A stretch of 46,365 bases of DNA from Verrucomicrobiota bacterium (GTDB taxonomy: Bacteria > Chlamydiota > Chlamydiia > Chlamydiales > Rhabdochlamydiaceae): positions 1 through 46,365 of the forward strand of contig JAFEGU010000342.1 in assembly GCA_018239725.1 (NCBI GenBank). Direction: 5' to 3'. The position numbers were made by a program, and so were the translations under genes. This document shows positions 1 to 8,521 of this stretch, one piece after another. The notes under the pieces are model-generated. The model made no database searches, was not told where the DNA came from, and saw only the letters and a program-made list of their open reading frames with translations. How positions within the stretch are numbered: the first letter of the stretch is position 1; each line of letters opens with the position of its first letter.

Positions 1-855
1 GGCGAATCCGTAGAAGAATTAAGCGGCGTGATTGCAGCTATGCGCTCCTGCATGACGCCAGTGCCTCTTGCATGCCCCGTCCTGGACATTGTCGGAACAG
101 GCGGCGATGGCGCTCATACAGTCAATATTTCGACGGGAGCTGCTATTTTAGCAGCTGCATGCGGCGTCAAAATTGCCAAGCATGGAAATAGAAGCGTTTC
201 CAGCCAATCCGGTTCAGCGGACGTCTTGGAAGCCCTCGGAATAGAAATTCATAAGAAACCGGACGAGATCAAGGCTTTGATCGAAGAGATAGGGATCAGC
301 TTTATCTTTGCTCCCGATTACCATCCTGCAATGCTCAAGATCAAAGAGGTCCGCAAAAGGCTTAAGGTCCGAACTCTGTTCAATCTGATCGGTCCGCTGC
401 TCAATCCTGCAAGTCCAGACTACCTCATGATCGGAGTTGCCGATCCTGATCTTCTCAAAACAATGGCGCAGATCCTTTTGAGCCAAAAAGTAAAGAGAGC
501 CCTTGTTTTTCATGGAGCAGGCCTTGATGAGCTCACAACGATCGGTCCTGCAGGGATCCTCGAAGTTTCTGAAGAGGGGGTCAAGGCGTTCCATCTCGAT
601 CCGCAAGAGCTAGGCTTCGCGCCATGCACCGTCGATGACCTTAAAGGTGCAGATGCAAAGACGAACGCACAGCTTCTCATCGATGTCTTAAATGGAAAAG
701 CCGGCCCAATCGCCGATACGCTGATCTTCAATGCAGCAGTAGCTGTCTATCTGTATGGGATTGCGCCGACAGTAAAGCTAGCAGTCCAAATTGTGAAAGA
801 ATGCATCCAGAACAACAAAGCGATCGAACAACTCAATTTATGGAGACAATCATGA
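1..855 (+). CDS. trpD: Anthranilate phosphoribosyltransferase (TrpD), 5' end outside the window
   Basis: Transfers phosphoribosyl from PRPP to anthranilate, the second step of tryptophan synthesis, in the cytosol. The frame is open from base 1 (GESVEELSGV...), so the start lies upstream. Family motifs are clear: the GTGGDG phosphate loop, NISTGAA, the KHGNRSVSS segment with SGSADVLEALG, and the KEVRKRLKVRTLFNLIGPLLNP region. The visible part is about 284 codons of a family that is usually near 340, so roughly the first 50-60 residues are missing. The stop overlaps the trpC start as ATGA, indicating translational coupling. The alternative thymidine phosphorylase identity is excluded by the trp neighbours. 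Identification is secure. Confidence 0.96.
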   Translation, partial: GESVEELSGVIAAMRSCMTPVPLACPVLDIVGTGGDGAHTVNISTGAAILAAACGVKIAKHGNRSVSSQSGSADVLEALGIEIHKKPDEIKALIEEIGISFIFAPDYHPAMLKIKEVRKRLKVRTLFNLIGPLLNPASPDYLMIGVADPDLLKTMAQILLSQKVKRALVFHGAGLDELTTIGPAGILEVSEEGVKAFHLDPQELGFAPCTVDDLKGADAKTNAQLLIDVLNGKAGPIADTLIFNAAVAVYLYGIAPTVKLAVQIVKECIQNNKAIEQLNLWRQS

Positions 856-1586
856 GCGGCTATCTCGAAGCGATCATTGCGCGAAAAAAAGAGGAAGTAC
901 AAGATCTGCAGCAGCCCAAACGGCTCCATGAGGTCCTAAAAGCAGAGCAGCTGACGGTCATTGCAGAAATTAAGCGCAAGTCCCCATCGAAAGGCTCGCT
1001 TGCCCCGATTGCCGATCCTGTTGCGTTAGCGCGGCAATATATCGAAGCTGGCGCCCAGGCACTTTCGATCTTAACGGATGAAGTAGGATTTGGAGGAAGC
1101 TTGGCAGATCTGCAGGAAGTTGCCAATGCGTTTCCTGCGATTCCGATCCTGCGCAAAGATTTTATTGTCGATATCCGGCAGATCAAGCAGACGGCACGTT
1201 CCGGGGCAACAGCGGTCCTGCTGATCGTCGCTGCGCTTCAAGAGAAGCTGCCTGAATTTCTCGAGGAAGCAAAGCGGTATCAGCTCGATCCGGTCGTCGA
1301 GGTGCATGATTTGAAAGAGCTTGAACTGGCGTTAAAGAGCGGATCAACGATCATCGGCGTCAACAATCGCAACTTGTCGAGCTTTCAAGTCGATTTAGAG
1401 ACATCGGTCCAGTTATCGTCCCGCATCCCTCAGAACTGCATTAAAATTGCTGAATCGGGGATCCGGTCCTCTGCCGATGCAGAGAAAATGAGAAAAGCCG
1501 GCTTTGATGCCGTATTGGTCGGCGAGGCGTTGGTGACAGCGCAAGATCCAAAGAAGCTGATCCAGGAGTTTGGGCGATGCCGTTAA
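852..1586 (+). CDS. trpC: Indole-3-glycerol phosphate synthase (TrpC)
   Basis: Closes the indole ring on carboxyphenylamino-deoxyribulose 5-phosphate to give indole-glycerol phosphate. The 244-residue protein is a single TIM barrel with EIKRKSPSKG (catalytic Lys, residues 39-48), LRKDFIVD (100-107), GVNNRNL, AESGI and VLVGEALV at the phosphate end. The start at 852 was chosen because it overlaps the trpD stop as ATGA and has GGAGA five bases upstream; an in-frame ATG at 801 would add non-homologous residues overlapping trpD. It is not fused to TrpF, unlike the E. coli enzyme. The end overlaps trpF by 10 nt. Confidence 0.95.
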   Translation: MSGYLEAIIARKKEEVQDLQQPKRLHEVLKAEQLTVIAEIKRKSPSKGSLAPIADPVALARQYIEAGAQALSILTDEVGFGGSLADLQEVANAFPAIPILRKDFIVDIRQIKQTARSGATAVLLIVAALQEKLPEFLEEAKRYQLDPVVEVHDLKELELALKSGSTIIGVNNRNLSSFQVDLETSVQLSSRIPQNCIKIAESGIRSSADAEKMRKAGFDAVLVGEALVTAQDPKKLIQEFGRCR

Positions 1587-2146
1587 TTAAGATCTGCGGG
1601 ATCAAAGACCCTGCAACAGCTCAATTTTCTGCAGAATGCGGCGCTGATTACATTGGGATTGTATTCGCTCCCTCTTCAAAGCGCTTTGTCTCTTTGCCCC
1701 TAGCTAAACTGATTGCAGAAGCTGCGCAAAAAGCCGGCGCTATCCCTGTCGGCGTCTTTGTGAACATGGGCGCCCTGGAGATCACCGCGCTGGCTGATAA
1801 GACAGGAATCCGATTCGTCCAGGCTTACGGTTTAACGGAGGAGCTTCCTCAGCAGTATAGCCGGTTTTATGTGAACGAAAGAGAGCGGGTCATCCAAAGG
1901 CCTTCCGACTTCATTTTAATGGAAACAGCAGAGCCTGGAACTGGCAAAACATTTAATTGGGACAAGTTTGTTCCGCCGAGCTCAGCTTGGTTTATAGCGG
2001 GCGGTTTAAGTATCAGTAATGTCGGTGAAGCGATTTCCCTCTTTAAGCCGACAGGCGTCGACGTCTCGAGCGGCGTTGAGACAGATGGAAATAAAGATCG
2101 GGAAAAAATACGGACATTTATCGAACAGGTGAAAACCTATGAGTAA
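1577..2146 (+). CDS. trpF: Phosphoribosylanthranilate isomerase (TrpF)
   Basis: Amadori rearrangement of phosphoribosylanthranilate, the step between TrpD and TrpC. The 189-residue protein opens with the family signature KICGIKDP, whose Cys is the expected general base, continues with [17 protein letters not shown], and ends with the barrel segment VDVSSGVE, where the Asp/Ser-rich loop binds phosphate. It is slightly shorter than the usual 200 or so residues but has no missing motif. It overlaps trpC by 10 nt and trpB by 8 nt, so it is one cistron of the trp operon. Gene order D-C-F-B-A is the same as in trp operons described from some Chlamydia species (family knowledge). Confidence 0.94.
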   Translation: MPLIKICGIKDPATAQFSAECGADYIGIVFAPSSKRFVSLPLAKLIAEAAQKAGAIPVGVFVNMGALEITALADKTGIRFVQAYGLTEELPQQYSRFYVNERERVIQRPSDFILMETAEPGTGKTFNWDKFVPPSSAWFIAGGLSISNVGEAISLFKPTGVDVSSGVETDGNKDREKIRTFIEQVKTYE

Positions 2147-3308
2147 GAACTATGGAGAATTCGGCGGGGTCTATATCCCAGAAATTTTAATGAACCCATT
2201 GCTTCAGCTCGAACAAGCTTGGGAAAAGGTTCGCGCATGTCCTGAATTTGCCCAAGAGCTCGCTGAGATTTTAACGAATTACGCCGGCAGGGCGACACCG
2301 CTTACCGAAGTCAAGCAATTTTCGAAGGCGATCAACGGTCCGCGCATTTTCCTAAAGCGGGAAGACCTGCTTCATACAGGAGCCCATAAGCTCAATAATG
2401 CCCTTGGCCAATGCCTTTTAGCGAAAAAGATGGGAAAGAAGAAGATCATTGCGGAAACGGGAGCTGGCCAGCATGGCGTCGCCACGGCGACAGCTTGCGC
2501 CTTCCTTGGTCTGGAATGTGTTGTCTACATGGGAAAAGTCGATATCGAACGGCAAGCGCCGAATGTGATGCGGATGAAGCTGCTTGGCGCTAGCGTCGTC
2601 AGTGTGGAAAGCGGAACGATGACCCTCAAGGATGCTGTCAACGAAGCGTTGAGAGAATGGTCATTTCACTCCGATGATACCCATTATTGCTTAGGTTCTG
2701 CACTGGGCCCGCATCCTTACCCTGAAATGGTCGCTCAATTCCAATCGGTGATCGGCAAAGAGGCCAAAGAGCAGATCCGTTCCCGCGTTGGAAAAGATCC
2801 CGACTTAGTCGTTGCTTGCGTCGGAGGCGGTTCCAATGCCATCGGCATTTTTTCAGCATTTATCGACCAGCCCAAAGTCGCCCTCGTTGGCGTAGAGGCT
2901 GGGGGCAAAGGGAAAAAGCTTGGTGAGCATGCAGCCCGGTTCGATGGGGGAACTCCTGGAGTGCTGCACGGCTGCCGCACCTATCTTCTTCAAGATGAGA
3001 ATGGACAAGTCTGCCATACCCATTCGATATCAGCGGGGCTTGATTATCCCGCTGTCGGCCCGCAGCATGCGCAGCTGTTTGCATCGGGACGTGTCCAATA
3101 TACATCAGTCAATGACGAAGAGGCGCTTGCAGCCTTTAAATTGCTGTCGAAGACGGAAGGGATCATCCCGGCCCTCGAGTCGAGCCATGCCCTAGCCTAT
3201 ATTGTAAAAGCTGCCAAAGATCTTCCATCTGATGCGATCGTGATCGTGAACTTGTCCGGAAGAGGGGACAAGGACCTACCTCAACTCATTGCGAAAGGTG
3301 TACTATGA
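2139..3308 (+). CDS. trpB: Tryptophan synthase beta chain (TrpB)
   Basis: PLP enzyme that condenses indole with serine to make tryptophan, working as an alpha2-beta2 complex with TrpA. The 389-residue protein has [19 protein letters not shown], with the PLP Lys at about residue 84, [10 protein letters not shown] with the catalytic Glu at about 106, the phosphate-binding [10 protein letters not shown] loop, and the C-terminal SGRGDKD. This is the canonical TrpB1 type that pairs with TrpA, not the stand-alone TrpB2. All catalytic positions are present. The start overlaps trpF by 8 nt and the stop overlaps trpA as ATGA. Confidence 0.96.
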   Translation: MSKNYGEFGGVYIPEILMNPLLQLEQAWEKVRACPEFAQELAEILTNYAGRATPLTEVKQFSKAINGPRIFLKREDLLHTGAHKLNNALGQCLLAKKMGKKKIIAETGAGQHGVATATACAFLGLECVVYMGKVDIERQAPNVMRMKLLGASVVSVESGTMTLKDAVNEALREWSFHSDDTHYCLGSALGPHPYPEMVAQFQSVIGKEAKEQIRSRVGKDPDLVVACVGGGSNAIGIFSAFIDQPKVALVGVEAGGKGKKLGEHAARFDGGTPGVLHGCRTYLLQDENGQVCHTHSISAGLDYPAVGPQHAQLFASGRVQYTSVNDEEALAAFKLLSKTEGIIPALESSHALAYIVKAAKDLPSDAIVIVNLSGRGDKDLPQLIAKGVL

Positions 3309-4033
3309 ACTTAAAGAAACCTCTTTTTATCGGTTATTTGACATTAGGGGATGGCGGCCTAGACTATTCCCTGCAAGCTGCGCGCGCATTGATCGAAGGG
3401 GGCGTCAATCTCTTAGAGATCGGCATCCCATTTTCAGATCCTATTGCGGATGGTCCTGTCATCAGCCAAGCGATGCAGCGCTCATTGGACAAGGGGACTA
3501 CAATCCATGATGCGATCCCCTTTGTCCAGGAGCTAAGAAAACATACTCAGATCCCTCTTGTCCTATTCAGCTATTACAACCCCTTGCTATCCGCCGGCCA
3601 AACGTTTTTAAACGATGTAAAAAAAGCGGGGATCGACGGGATCCTGATCGTCGACCTATCATTCGAGGGGATGAGCTCTTCAATATTAGATCCAATCTGC
3701 GTCGTAACGCCGACCACAAGCGATGAGAGGCTTGAAAAAATTGTCAAAACAGCCCGCGGCTTTATCTATTACGCTTGCCAGAAGGGGACGACAGGAATGC
3801 GCAAGGCGCTTCCCTACGGCATCGATAAAGAGATTGCGCGGATCAAACGGCATACCAGCCTTCCCGTCGTGATCGGGTTTGGCATCAGCAACAGAGAAAT
3901 GGCAGCGGAGGCGTTGTCCTTAGCCGACGGATTTGTCGTCGGGTCCTACTTTGTTGCAGCGATGGCGCGCAAAGCGCCTCCACAAGAACTTAAACAGATG
4001 GCAGAAGCTATCGATCCAAGGAGACCTTTATGA
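3305..4033 (+). CDS. trpA: Tryptophan synthase alpha chain (TrpA)
   Basis: Cleaves indole-glycerol phosphate to indole, which is channelled to TrpB. The 242-residue TIM barrel has [23 protein letters not shown] (catalytic Glu about residue 38 and Asp about 49, equivalent to Glu49/Asp60 of the enteric enzyme) and the C-terminal phosphate site VIGFGISN...GFVVGSYF. It is a little short against the usual 260-270 because the N-terminal helix is reduced. It starts at the ATGA overlap with trpB and overlaps the DAHP synthase gene by 4 nt, so the last two genes are coupled. Confidence 0.95.
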   Translation: MNLKKPLFIGYLTLGDGGLDYSLQAARALIEGGVNLLEIGIPFSDPIADGPVISQAMQRSLDKGTTIHDAIPFVQELRKHTQIPLVLFSYYNPLLSAGQTFLNDVKKAGIDGILIVDLSFEGMSSSILDPICVVTPTTSDERLEKIVKTARGFIYYACQKGTTGMRKALPYGIDKEIARIKRHTSLPVVIGFGISNREMAAEALSLADGFVVGSYFVAAMARKAPPQELKQMAEAIDPRRPL

Positions 4034-5052
4034 TCTTACTCATTAGCCCAAAAGCGCAACCTACAGATGTTCAGCAGCTGATCTCCCGGTTGGAATGGAT
4101 GGGTCTGAAGGCAAATCCTGTGGAACGGGAAGGACAGATGAGCATCGCTGTCGTTGGAGGCCAAGACAAGACTGTTGATTTTTCCCAGTTTGTCAACCTC
4201 CCGTTTGTTGAAAAGATTTTGCCATTGAACCAACCCTTTAAAATGGCCTCGCGCCAAGTCAAAAGCGAGCAGACGCAGATTCCAATCCGCGGCAAGATTA
4301 TCGGCTCCCGTGAACTTGCTGTGATGGCGGGCCCTTGTTCGATCGAATCGGAAGAACAGCTTTTCTTGATTGGAAAAGCCGTTAAAGAAAACGGCGCCCA
4401 TTTCTTACGCGGAGGGGCGTTTAAGCCGCGGACTTCTCCCTACTCCTTCCAAGGACTTGGAGAAAAAGGGCTCCAATACTTACAGCGCGTCGGCAAAGAG
4501 CTCGATCTGATCACAGTCTCTGAAGTGATGGACGGAGACCAGATCGAACTTGTGGCCGCGTATTCGGATGTGCTCCAGATTGGCGCGCGCAATATGCAAA
4601 ACTTCACCCTGCTTAAAAAATTGGGCAGCGTGAAGAACCCGATCCTCCTCAAGCGGGGAATGTCGGCGACCTACCAGGATTTTCTGATGTCAGCCGAATA
4701 CATCATCAGCGCCGGCAATCCGAACGTGATCCTTTGCGAACGGGGGATCCGCACGTACGAGACCTACAGCAGGAATACCCTTGATCTAGCAGCCGTGCCG
4801 ATCTTGCGCGAGCTATCCCATTTGCCCATTATCGTTGATCCTAGCCACGGCACAGGGATCCGCAAGATGGTCCCTCCAATGGCGCGCGCTGCGGTCGCTG
4901 CTGGGGCGGATGGGATCATGGTCGAGATCCATCCCAATCCAGACAAGGCCTTTTCCGATGCGGAACAGACTTTGAGCTTGGAGCAGTTCCAGACCATGAT
5001 GGACGACTTAAAGAAGATCGCTCCTATCGTCGATAGGGAGATTATCCAATAG
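4030..5052 (+). CDS. aroF: DAHP synthase, type I-beta, trp-operon copy
   Basis: Condenses phosphoenolpyruvate and erythrose 4-phosphate to DAHP, the entry step of the shikimate pathway. The 340-residue protein has an N-terminal ferredoxin-like domain (about 1-75), seen in Thermotoga-type enzymes and there involved in feedback control, followed by the barrel: MAGPCSIES, RGGAFKPRTSPYSFQG, IGARNMQNF, LLKRGMSAT, LCERGIRT, VDPSHGTG, MVEIH and SDAEQTL. The metal ligands (Cys of GPCS, His of DPSH, Glu of MVE, Asp of SDAEQ) are all visible. It overlaps trpA by 4 nt and is the last gene before a hairpin at 5056-5097. A second copy heads the Phe/Tyr operon at 15611-16624. The position suggests this isozyme serves Trp synthesis; its effector specificity cannot be read from sequence. 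Confidence 0.93.
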   Translation: MILLISPKAQPTDVQQLISRLEWMGLKANPVEREGQMSIAVVGGQDKTVDFSQFVNLPFVEKILPLNQPFKMASRQVKSEQTQIPIRGKIIGSRELAVMAGPCSIESEEQLFLIGKAVKENGAHFLRGGAFKPRTSPYSFQGLGEKGLQYLQRVGKELDLITVSEVMDGDQIELVAAYSDVLQIGARNMQNFTLLKKLGSVKNPILLKRGMSATYQDFLMSAEYIISAGNPNVILCERGIRTYETYSRNTLDLAAVPILRELSHLPIIVDPSHGTGIRKMVPPMARAAVAAGADGIMVEIHPNPDKAFSDAEQTLSLEQFQTMMDDLKKIAPIVDREIIQ

Positions 5053-5055
5053 ATC

Positions 5056-5097
5056 TCTTGCATAACACGCTTTGCCAGGTGAATGGGGTTATGCAAG
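5056..5097 (+). terminator. Hairpin after the trp operon
   Basis: Perfect 11-bp inverted repeat TCTTGCATAAC / GTTATGCAAGA with a 20-nt loop, starting four bases after the DAHP synthase stop codon. The following bases are AT-rich (AATTTATTGTTATA) but not a clean T run, so this is a likely but not textbook intrinsic terminator of the trp operon. Confidence 0.55.
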
Positions 5098-5178
5098 AAA
5101 TTTATTGTTATAAAAATGAATAGAACTGCCTCGAACTGCCGCGGTGGTAAATTTTTTTGAAAATCAATTTTATACATT

Positions 5179-5222
5179 GATGCCCGGAGAATTGCCTTAC
5201 AAGGCTGACTTTTCCGGGCATC
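5179..5222. terminator. Strong nested hairpin in the trp-glgB gap
   Basis: A perfect 10-bp inverted repeat GATGCCCGGA / TCCGGGCATC encloses a second 5-bp stem GCCTT-AC-AAGGC. On the plus strand it is followed by TGTGTTTTCC. It may be a second terminator or the stem of a small RNA. It is clearly more stable than the surrounding AT-rich DNA. Confidence 0.45.
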
Positions 5223-5385
5223 TGTGTTTTCCAATTAGCACTAAATTTTGAATTGTTGACGAACTAAATTATTTAATATTGCATAACAATTAATTTTGAT
5301 TTTAAGGTAACCTGTTGATCGTGTGTTGTGTTTGATTTCGCTTTGTTAACTTATTAATTAAGAGTCGCTTGGTGTTGTTATTTTT

Positions 5386-5415
5386 TTGGATTTTTTTTAA
5401 TTTTTTTTGTATAAT
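5386..5415 (+). promoter_or_regulatory. Sigma70-type promoter of the GlgB-like gene
   Basis: TTGGAT (5386-5391), an 18-nt spacer, and a consensus TATAAT (5410-5415) inside T-rich DNA that resembles an UP-type context. The expected start is near 5422. The gene follows at 5450 with AAGGA (5438-5442) seven bases before ATG. Confidence 0.6.
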
Positions 5416-5449
5416 AGACATTGTTACATAAGATCATAAGGAACTTCTA

Positions 5450-8362
5450 ATGGCATCTGCAGTGACTCCTAGCCTCCTCCACTCAATGCGATCACTAATT
5501 CAGCCTGAATTTAGTTCAAAAGCTGACGTCCTGAAAGGTTTCGAAACACGCTTTTCCATATTTCATAACAATCAATTCATTACGGATCCGACATTGTATC
5601 CCCGATTGCTAAAAGAACGGGTCTCCGAATGCCATAAAGAGCACTTTAGCACTGTCTTTAAAATTGAACAGCAACGGGAAGGCCTTCCAGAGAAATTAGA
5701 TGCCGTTGAGAAAGTCCGCGATCTCGTAAAGGTCCTCAAAAATAGAGGGGACGAAGGACAAATCAAGTCGGCGTTCAATCAAATTCCCTTCCGTTATCAA
5801 CAGCAGATTTATTGGACGATTTGGTTGATGAAGGGATGCCCGTTTGAAGACGATTTTGGAAAAAAGACTCTTGAAGCAGACATCTTTCTGCTGACCTCAA
5901 ATGAGCCTTTATTGTTTTTAAGAGATGGCAATTTGGCAGAGCAGTTGTTATGGAGGCTTAAAGAGGAAGTTGCTATTCTCAAACAAGAGGCCCTGGTCAC
6001 TACGTTCGAAAAGATCTCAGATCTTCTCTACCGTCCTATTAGCGATTCGACTGCAATCATTGGTTTATTGGAAACATTGCCCAAAAACGAGCAATTATGG
6101 CTTCATTATGATGTCTATCGCTATTCAAGTGAACCTACTGAGGTGAAGGAGACAGAGGACTGGGGAAAAAAAGAGCTGTATCGCAATCTGAATGTATTGA
6201 AACAGATCCTCATCCCTTCCTCTTATCCAAATAGTTCTTCTTTCACTTCCACTTCCTCTATTGTTTCCTCTTCATTAAACATCTTTGACCACCATTATCG
6301 GTGTCATCTTGAAACCCTTAAAAAACTCCGTACGGCAAAGGAGCTAGAGGAATTTGAAAGGATTGCAGTCCTTTCTCAGACATTTCCAAAAGAAACGATC
6401 CAAAACATTCTTGGCAGCATGTCTGCTTCTGTAAGGTCGATGGTCCAAGAGGTAAAGGCTTCGGAAGGTTCCGAGGCTCTTGTCGTTGCAAGTTCAAGGT
6501 CGTCTTTCTTTGAACCTTTGTACGAACGCAGAGGTGCCCATATTCACAGAGATGGGACGACCTTTCGGGTGTTTGCTCCCAATGCTAACAACGTGCATCT
6601 GCAACTGTGTCATAAAGGGGTTGTGGAACATACAATTCCGATGCATCGGACCGATTTGGGTGAATGGGAAGCTACCACCAAACTAGCCCCTGCTGGAACA
6701 ACTTACCTATATCTTGTCGAAGATGCCACCGGGCAGATCATCTCTCGAACGGATCCTTTCAGCTTTTCTACAGCTAAATACTTTACATTGCAAGCCGAGG
6801 AACGTACCGAATCAAGGGTTGTAGATGTGAATCAGCATGAATGGAAAGACGATGAGTGGATTAGGCAGCGTAAGATGTCTGACCCTATCCAAAAGCCTCT
6901 TTCTGTCTATGAAGCGCATGTCGAACTATGGAGGCAGCGGGATGGAAAACCTCTTCCTTATCGAGAGCTCGCCCACCATTTTATCCAGTATTGCAAAGAG
7001 ATGAACTTGACACATTTGCTCCTTTATGGGCTTATGGACAGTACAGGAGGATGGGGATTTCATGTTCAGAACTATTTTGCTCCCAATCCCCACTTAGGTT
7101 CGACTGAAGATTTTCAGGCTTTTGTCGATGAACTCCATCAGCATGGAATTGGCGTCCTTCTGATGTGGGTTCCATCCCATTACAAAGAAGATCCAAAGGA
7201 GTCTTCATTGGACCATTGGGATGGAACAAACCTTTATTCCGACGGCAAGAGCGAATGGGACAGCCAGCTGTTTGACTTTAGCAAGCCGGAAGTATGCGCG
7301 CTGCTCGAGTCCAGCCTCTTATTTTGGCTGGAAAAGCTGCATTGCGATGGGATCAGCATGGATGCTGTCAGCCACGTTGTTACCCGCAATGGCGCAGCCT
7401 ATAAACCCGGTATCCGTTTTTTGCAGGATTTGACGAAAACGATCAAGGCGAGAGTGCCTGGAGCCATCATCATCGGTGAAGAAGCAACAGCCTATGAAAA
7501 GTCGACAGATCCTATTGAAAGTGGAGGCTATGGATTGGATGTGGTATGGGGGGCAGATGTAGGCACAAAGATGAGGAATTTTTTAAAGGTCCCATTTGAA
7601 GAGCGCTCTTCTAAACACGAGACCTACTTCATGCGATTTTTGCGCCAGGTGCAAGTAATGCCCAAAATGATCATTTCCCATTCTCACGATGAAAGCGCCA
7701 ATAGGAACTGGACGGAGGGCTATCCAGTAGAACAAGATCGTACCCTTTACCGCGTGCAACACAGTCCTCGTCAAAGCGAGAAATTTGCCGATATGCGCAA
7801 CTTCTTTAGTTGGCAAATCTTGGCGCCTAACCGTGGCTGCATGATCCACATGGGCGACGAGTTTGGACAGCGCCGATCATGGGATGCAGGGATTTGGACT
7901 GAGGATCAATCGATAGAGTGGCATCTTCTGGACGCAACGCGCAATGCCGACTCTAATTGGCATCAAGGGCTTCAGCTGTGCGTCAGAGATCTTCTTAGGC
8001 TCTATCAAGAACGCCCGGCGTTTTGGAGATCAGGGGAAGCAGGTTTTAGACAATGCTGCGATCATCCTGAAAACAATGTCATCGCCTATGAGAGGAGCGC
8101 ACCCGGAGAAAAACGGGCCTACGTCGTCCATAATTTTTCCAATCAGGAATGGGAAAGCTACCGGATCTATTTTGGCGATGGAGCTAATATCCCAAAAATT
8201 GATGGATTGCACGAGGTGTTCAATTCCAACCAGAGTAAATATGGGGGATCGGACAACCATCTCAACCCATCGGTTGCCATTACAAGCGATGAACTGTCAG
8301 GCAAGCCTCTCTATATGACGATCGCAGTGCCGCCGCTATCGACGATGGTCTTCGAAGAATAG
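5450..8362 (+). CDS. Glycogen branching enzyme-like GH13 protein with N-terminal accessory module
   Basis: 970 residues. Residues about 350-450 resemble a CBM48 domain (TTFRVFAPNANNVHLQL) and about 480-840 a GH13 barrel closest to eukaryote-type branching enzymes (WDSQLFDFSKPEVCALLES). The nucleophile Asp638 (DGISMDAVSH), acid Glu677 (IIGEEAT) and Asp747 (SHSHDES) are present. The region I Asp is replaced by Met572 (LLMWVPSH), and the Arg two residues before the nucleophile is Ser636, so normal branching activity is doubtful. Residues about 1-340 are not part of the usual enzyme. They contain RYQQQIYWTIWLMKGCP and, later, YRYSSEPTEVKETEDWGKK, both aligning with the module of the genes at 20411, 37222 and 38737. 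It is monocistronic, with its own promoter. It could be a secreted carbohydrate-binding protein rather than an enzyme; this is inference. Confidence 0.85.
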   Translation: MASAVTPSLLHSMRSLIQPEFSSKADVLKGFETRFSIFHNNQFITDPTLYPRLLKERVSECHKEHFSTVFKIEQQREGLPEKLDAVEKVRDLVKVLKNRGDEGQIKSAFNQIPFRYQQQIYWTIWLMKGCPFEDDFGKKTLEADIFLLTSNEPLLFLRDGNLAEQLLWRLKEEVAILKQEALVTTFEKISDLLYRPISDSTAIIGLLETLPKNEQLWLHYDVYRYSSEPTEVKETEDWGKKELYRNLNVLKQILIPSSYPNSSSFTSTSSIVSSSLNIFDHHYRCHLETLKKLRTAKELEEFERIAVLSQTFPKETIQNILGSMSASVRSMVQEVKASEGSEALVVASSRSSFFEPLYERRGAHIHRDGTTFRVFAPNANNVHLQLCHKGVVEHTIPMHRTDLGEWEATTKLAPAGTTYLYLVEDATGQIISRTDPFSFSTAKYFTLQAEERTESRVVDVNQHEWKDDEWIRQRKMSDPIQKPLSVYEAHVELWRQRDGKPLPYRELAHHFIQYCKEMNLTHLLLYGLMDSTGGWGFHVQNYFAPNPHLGSTEDFQAFVDELHQHGIGVLLMWVPSHYKEDPKESSLDHWDGTNLYSDGKSEWDSQLFDFSKPEVCALLESSLLFWLEKLHCDGISMDAVSHVVTRNGAAYKPGIRFLQDLTKTIKARVPGAIIIGEEATAYEKSTDPIESGGYGLDVVWGADVGTKMRNFLKVPFEERSSKHETYFMRFLRQVQVMPKMIISHSHDESANRNWTEGYPVEQDRTLYRVQHSPRQSEKFADMRNFFSWQILAPNRGCMIHMGDEFGQRRSWDAGIWTEDQSIEWHLLDATRNADSNWHQGLQLCVRDLLRLYQERPAFWRSGEAGFRQCCDHPENNVIAYERSAPGEKRAYVVHNFSNQEWESYRIYFGDGANIPKIDGLHEVFNSNQSKYGGSDNHLNPSVAITSDELSGKPLYMTIAVPPLSTMVFEE

Positions 8363-8375
8363 AAGATTCAATTAA

Positions 8376-8472
8376 AAAACAAAGAAAATTAACAGGATAA
8401 TAGGATGGGTAGGATATAAGACAAAAGATAACTTTCTTTGTTTTCTATCCTGTCTATCCTACTATCCTGTTA
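8376..8472. terminator. Interleaved inverted repeats between converging genes
   Basis: Two inverted repeats overlap in A-B-A'-B' order. A is 8376-8391 pairing with 8429-8444 (AAAACAAAGAAAATTA, one G-T pair). B is 8390-8416 pairing imperfectly with 8446-8472, both arms built of AGGATA-like units. The two stems cannot form as ordinary nested hairpins together. The site lies between the converging GlgB-like gene and aroC, so a bidirectional terminator is the simplest role. Confidence 0.5.
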
Positions 8473-8521
8473 TTTTAAGCTCATTTTACGCACATCAAAA
8501 CCCGATAATAAATAGATCTAA

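Larger units (their letters stand above)
5053..5449. other. Non-coding gap between the trp operon and the GlgB-like gene
   Basis: About 400 bases without a convincing gene. It holds the two hairpins at 5056-5097 and 5179-5222, an AT-rich stretch with long T runs (about 5380-5408), and the promoter at 5386-5415. A 14-codon ORF at 5116-5160 has no visible ribosome binding site and is not called. Confidence 0.7.

Noticed and set aside
5116-5160. 14-codon ORF between the trp operon and the GlgB-like gene as a second leader peptide
   Set aside because: No ribosome binding site, no run of a single amino acid, and it follows the trp hairpin rather than a promoter.
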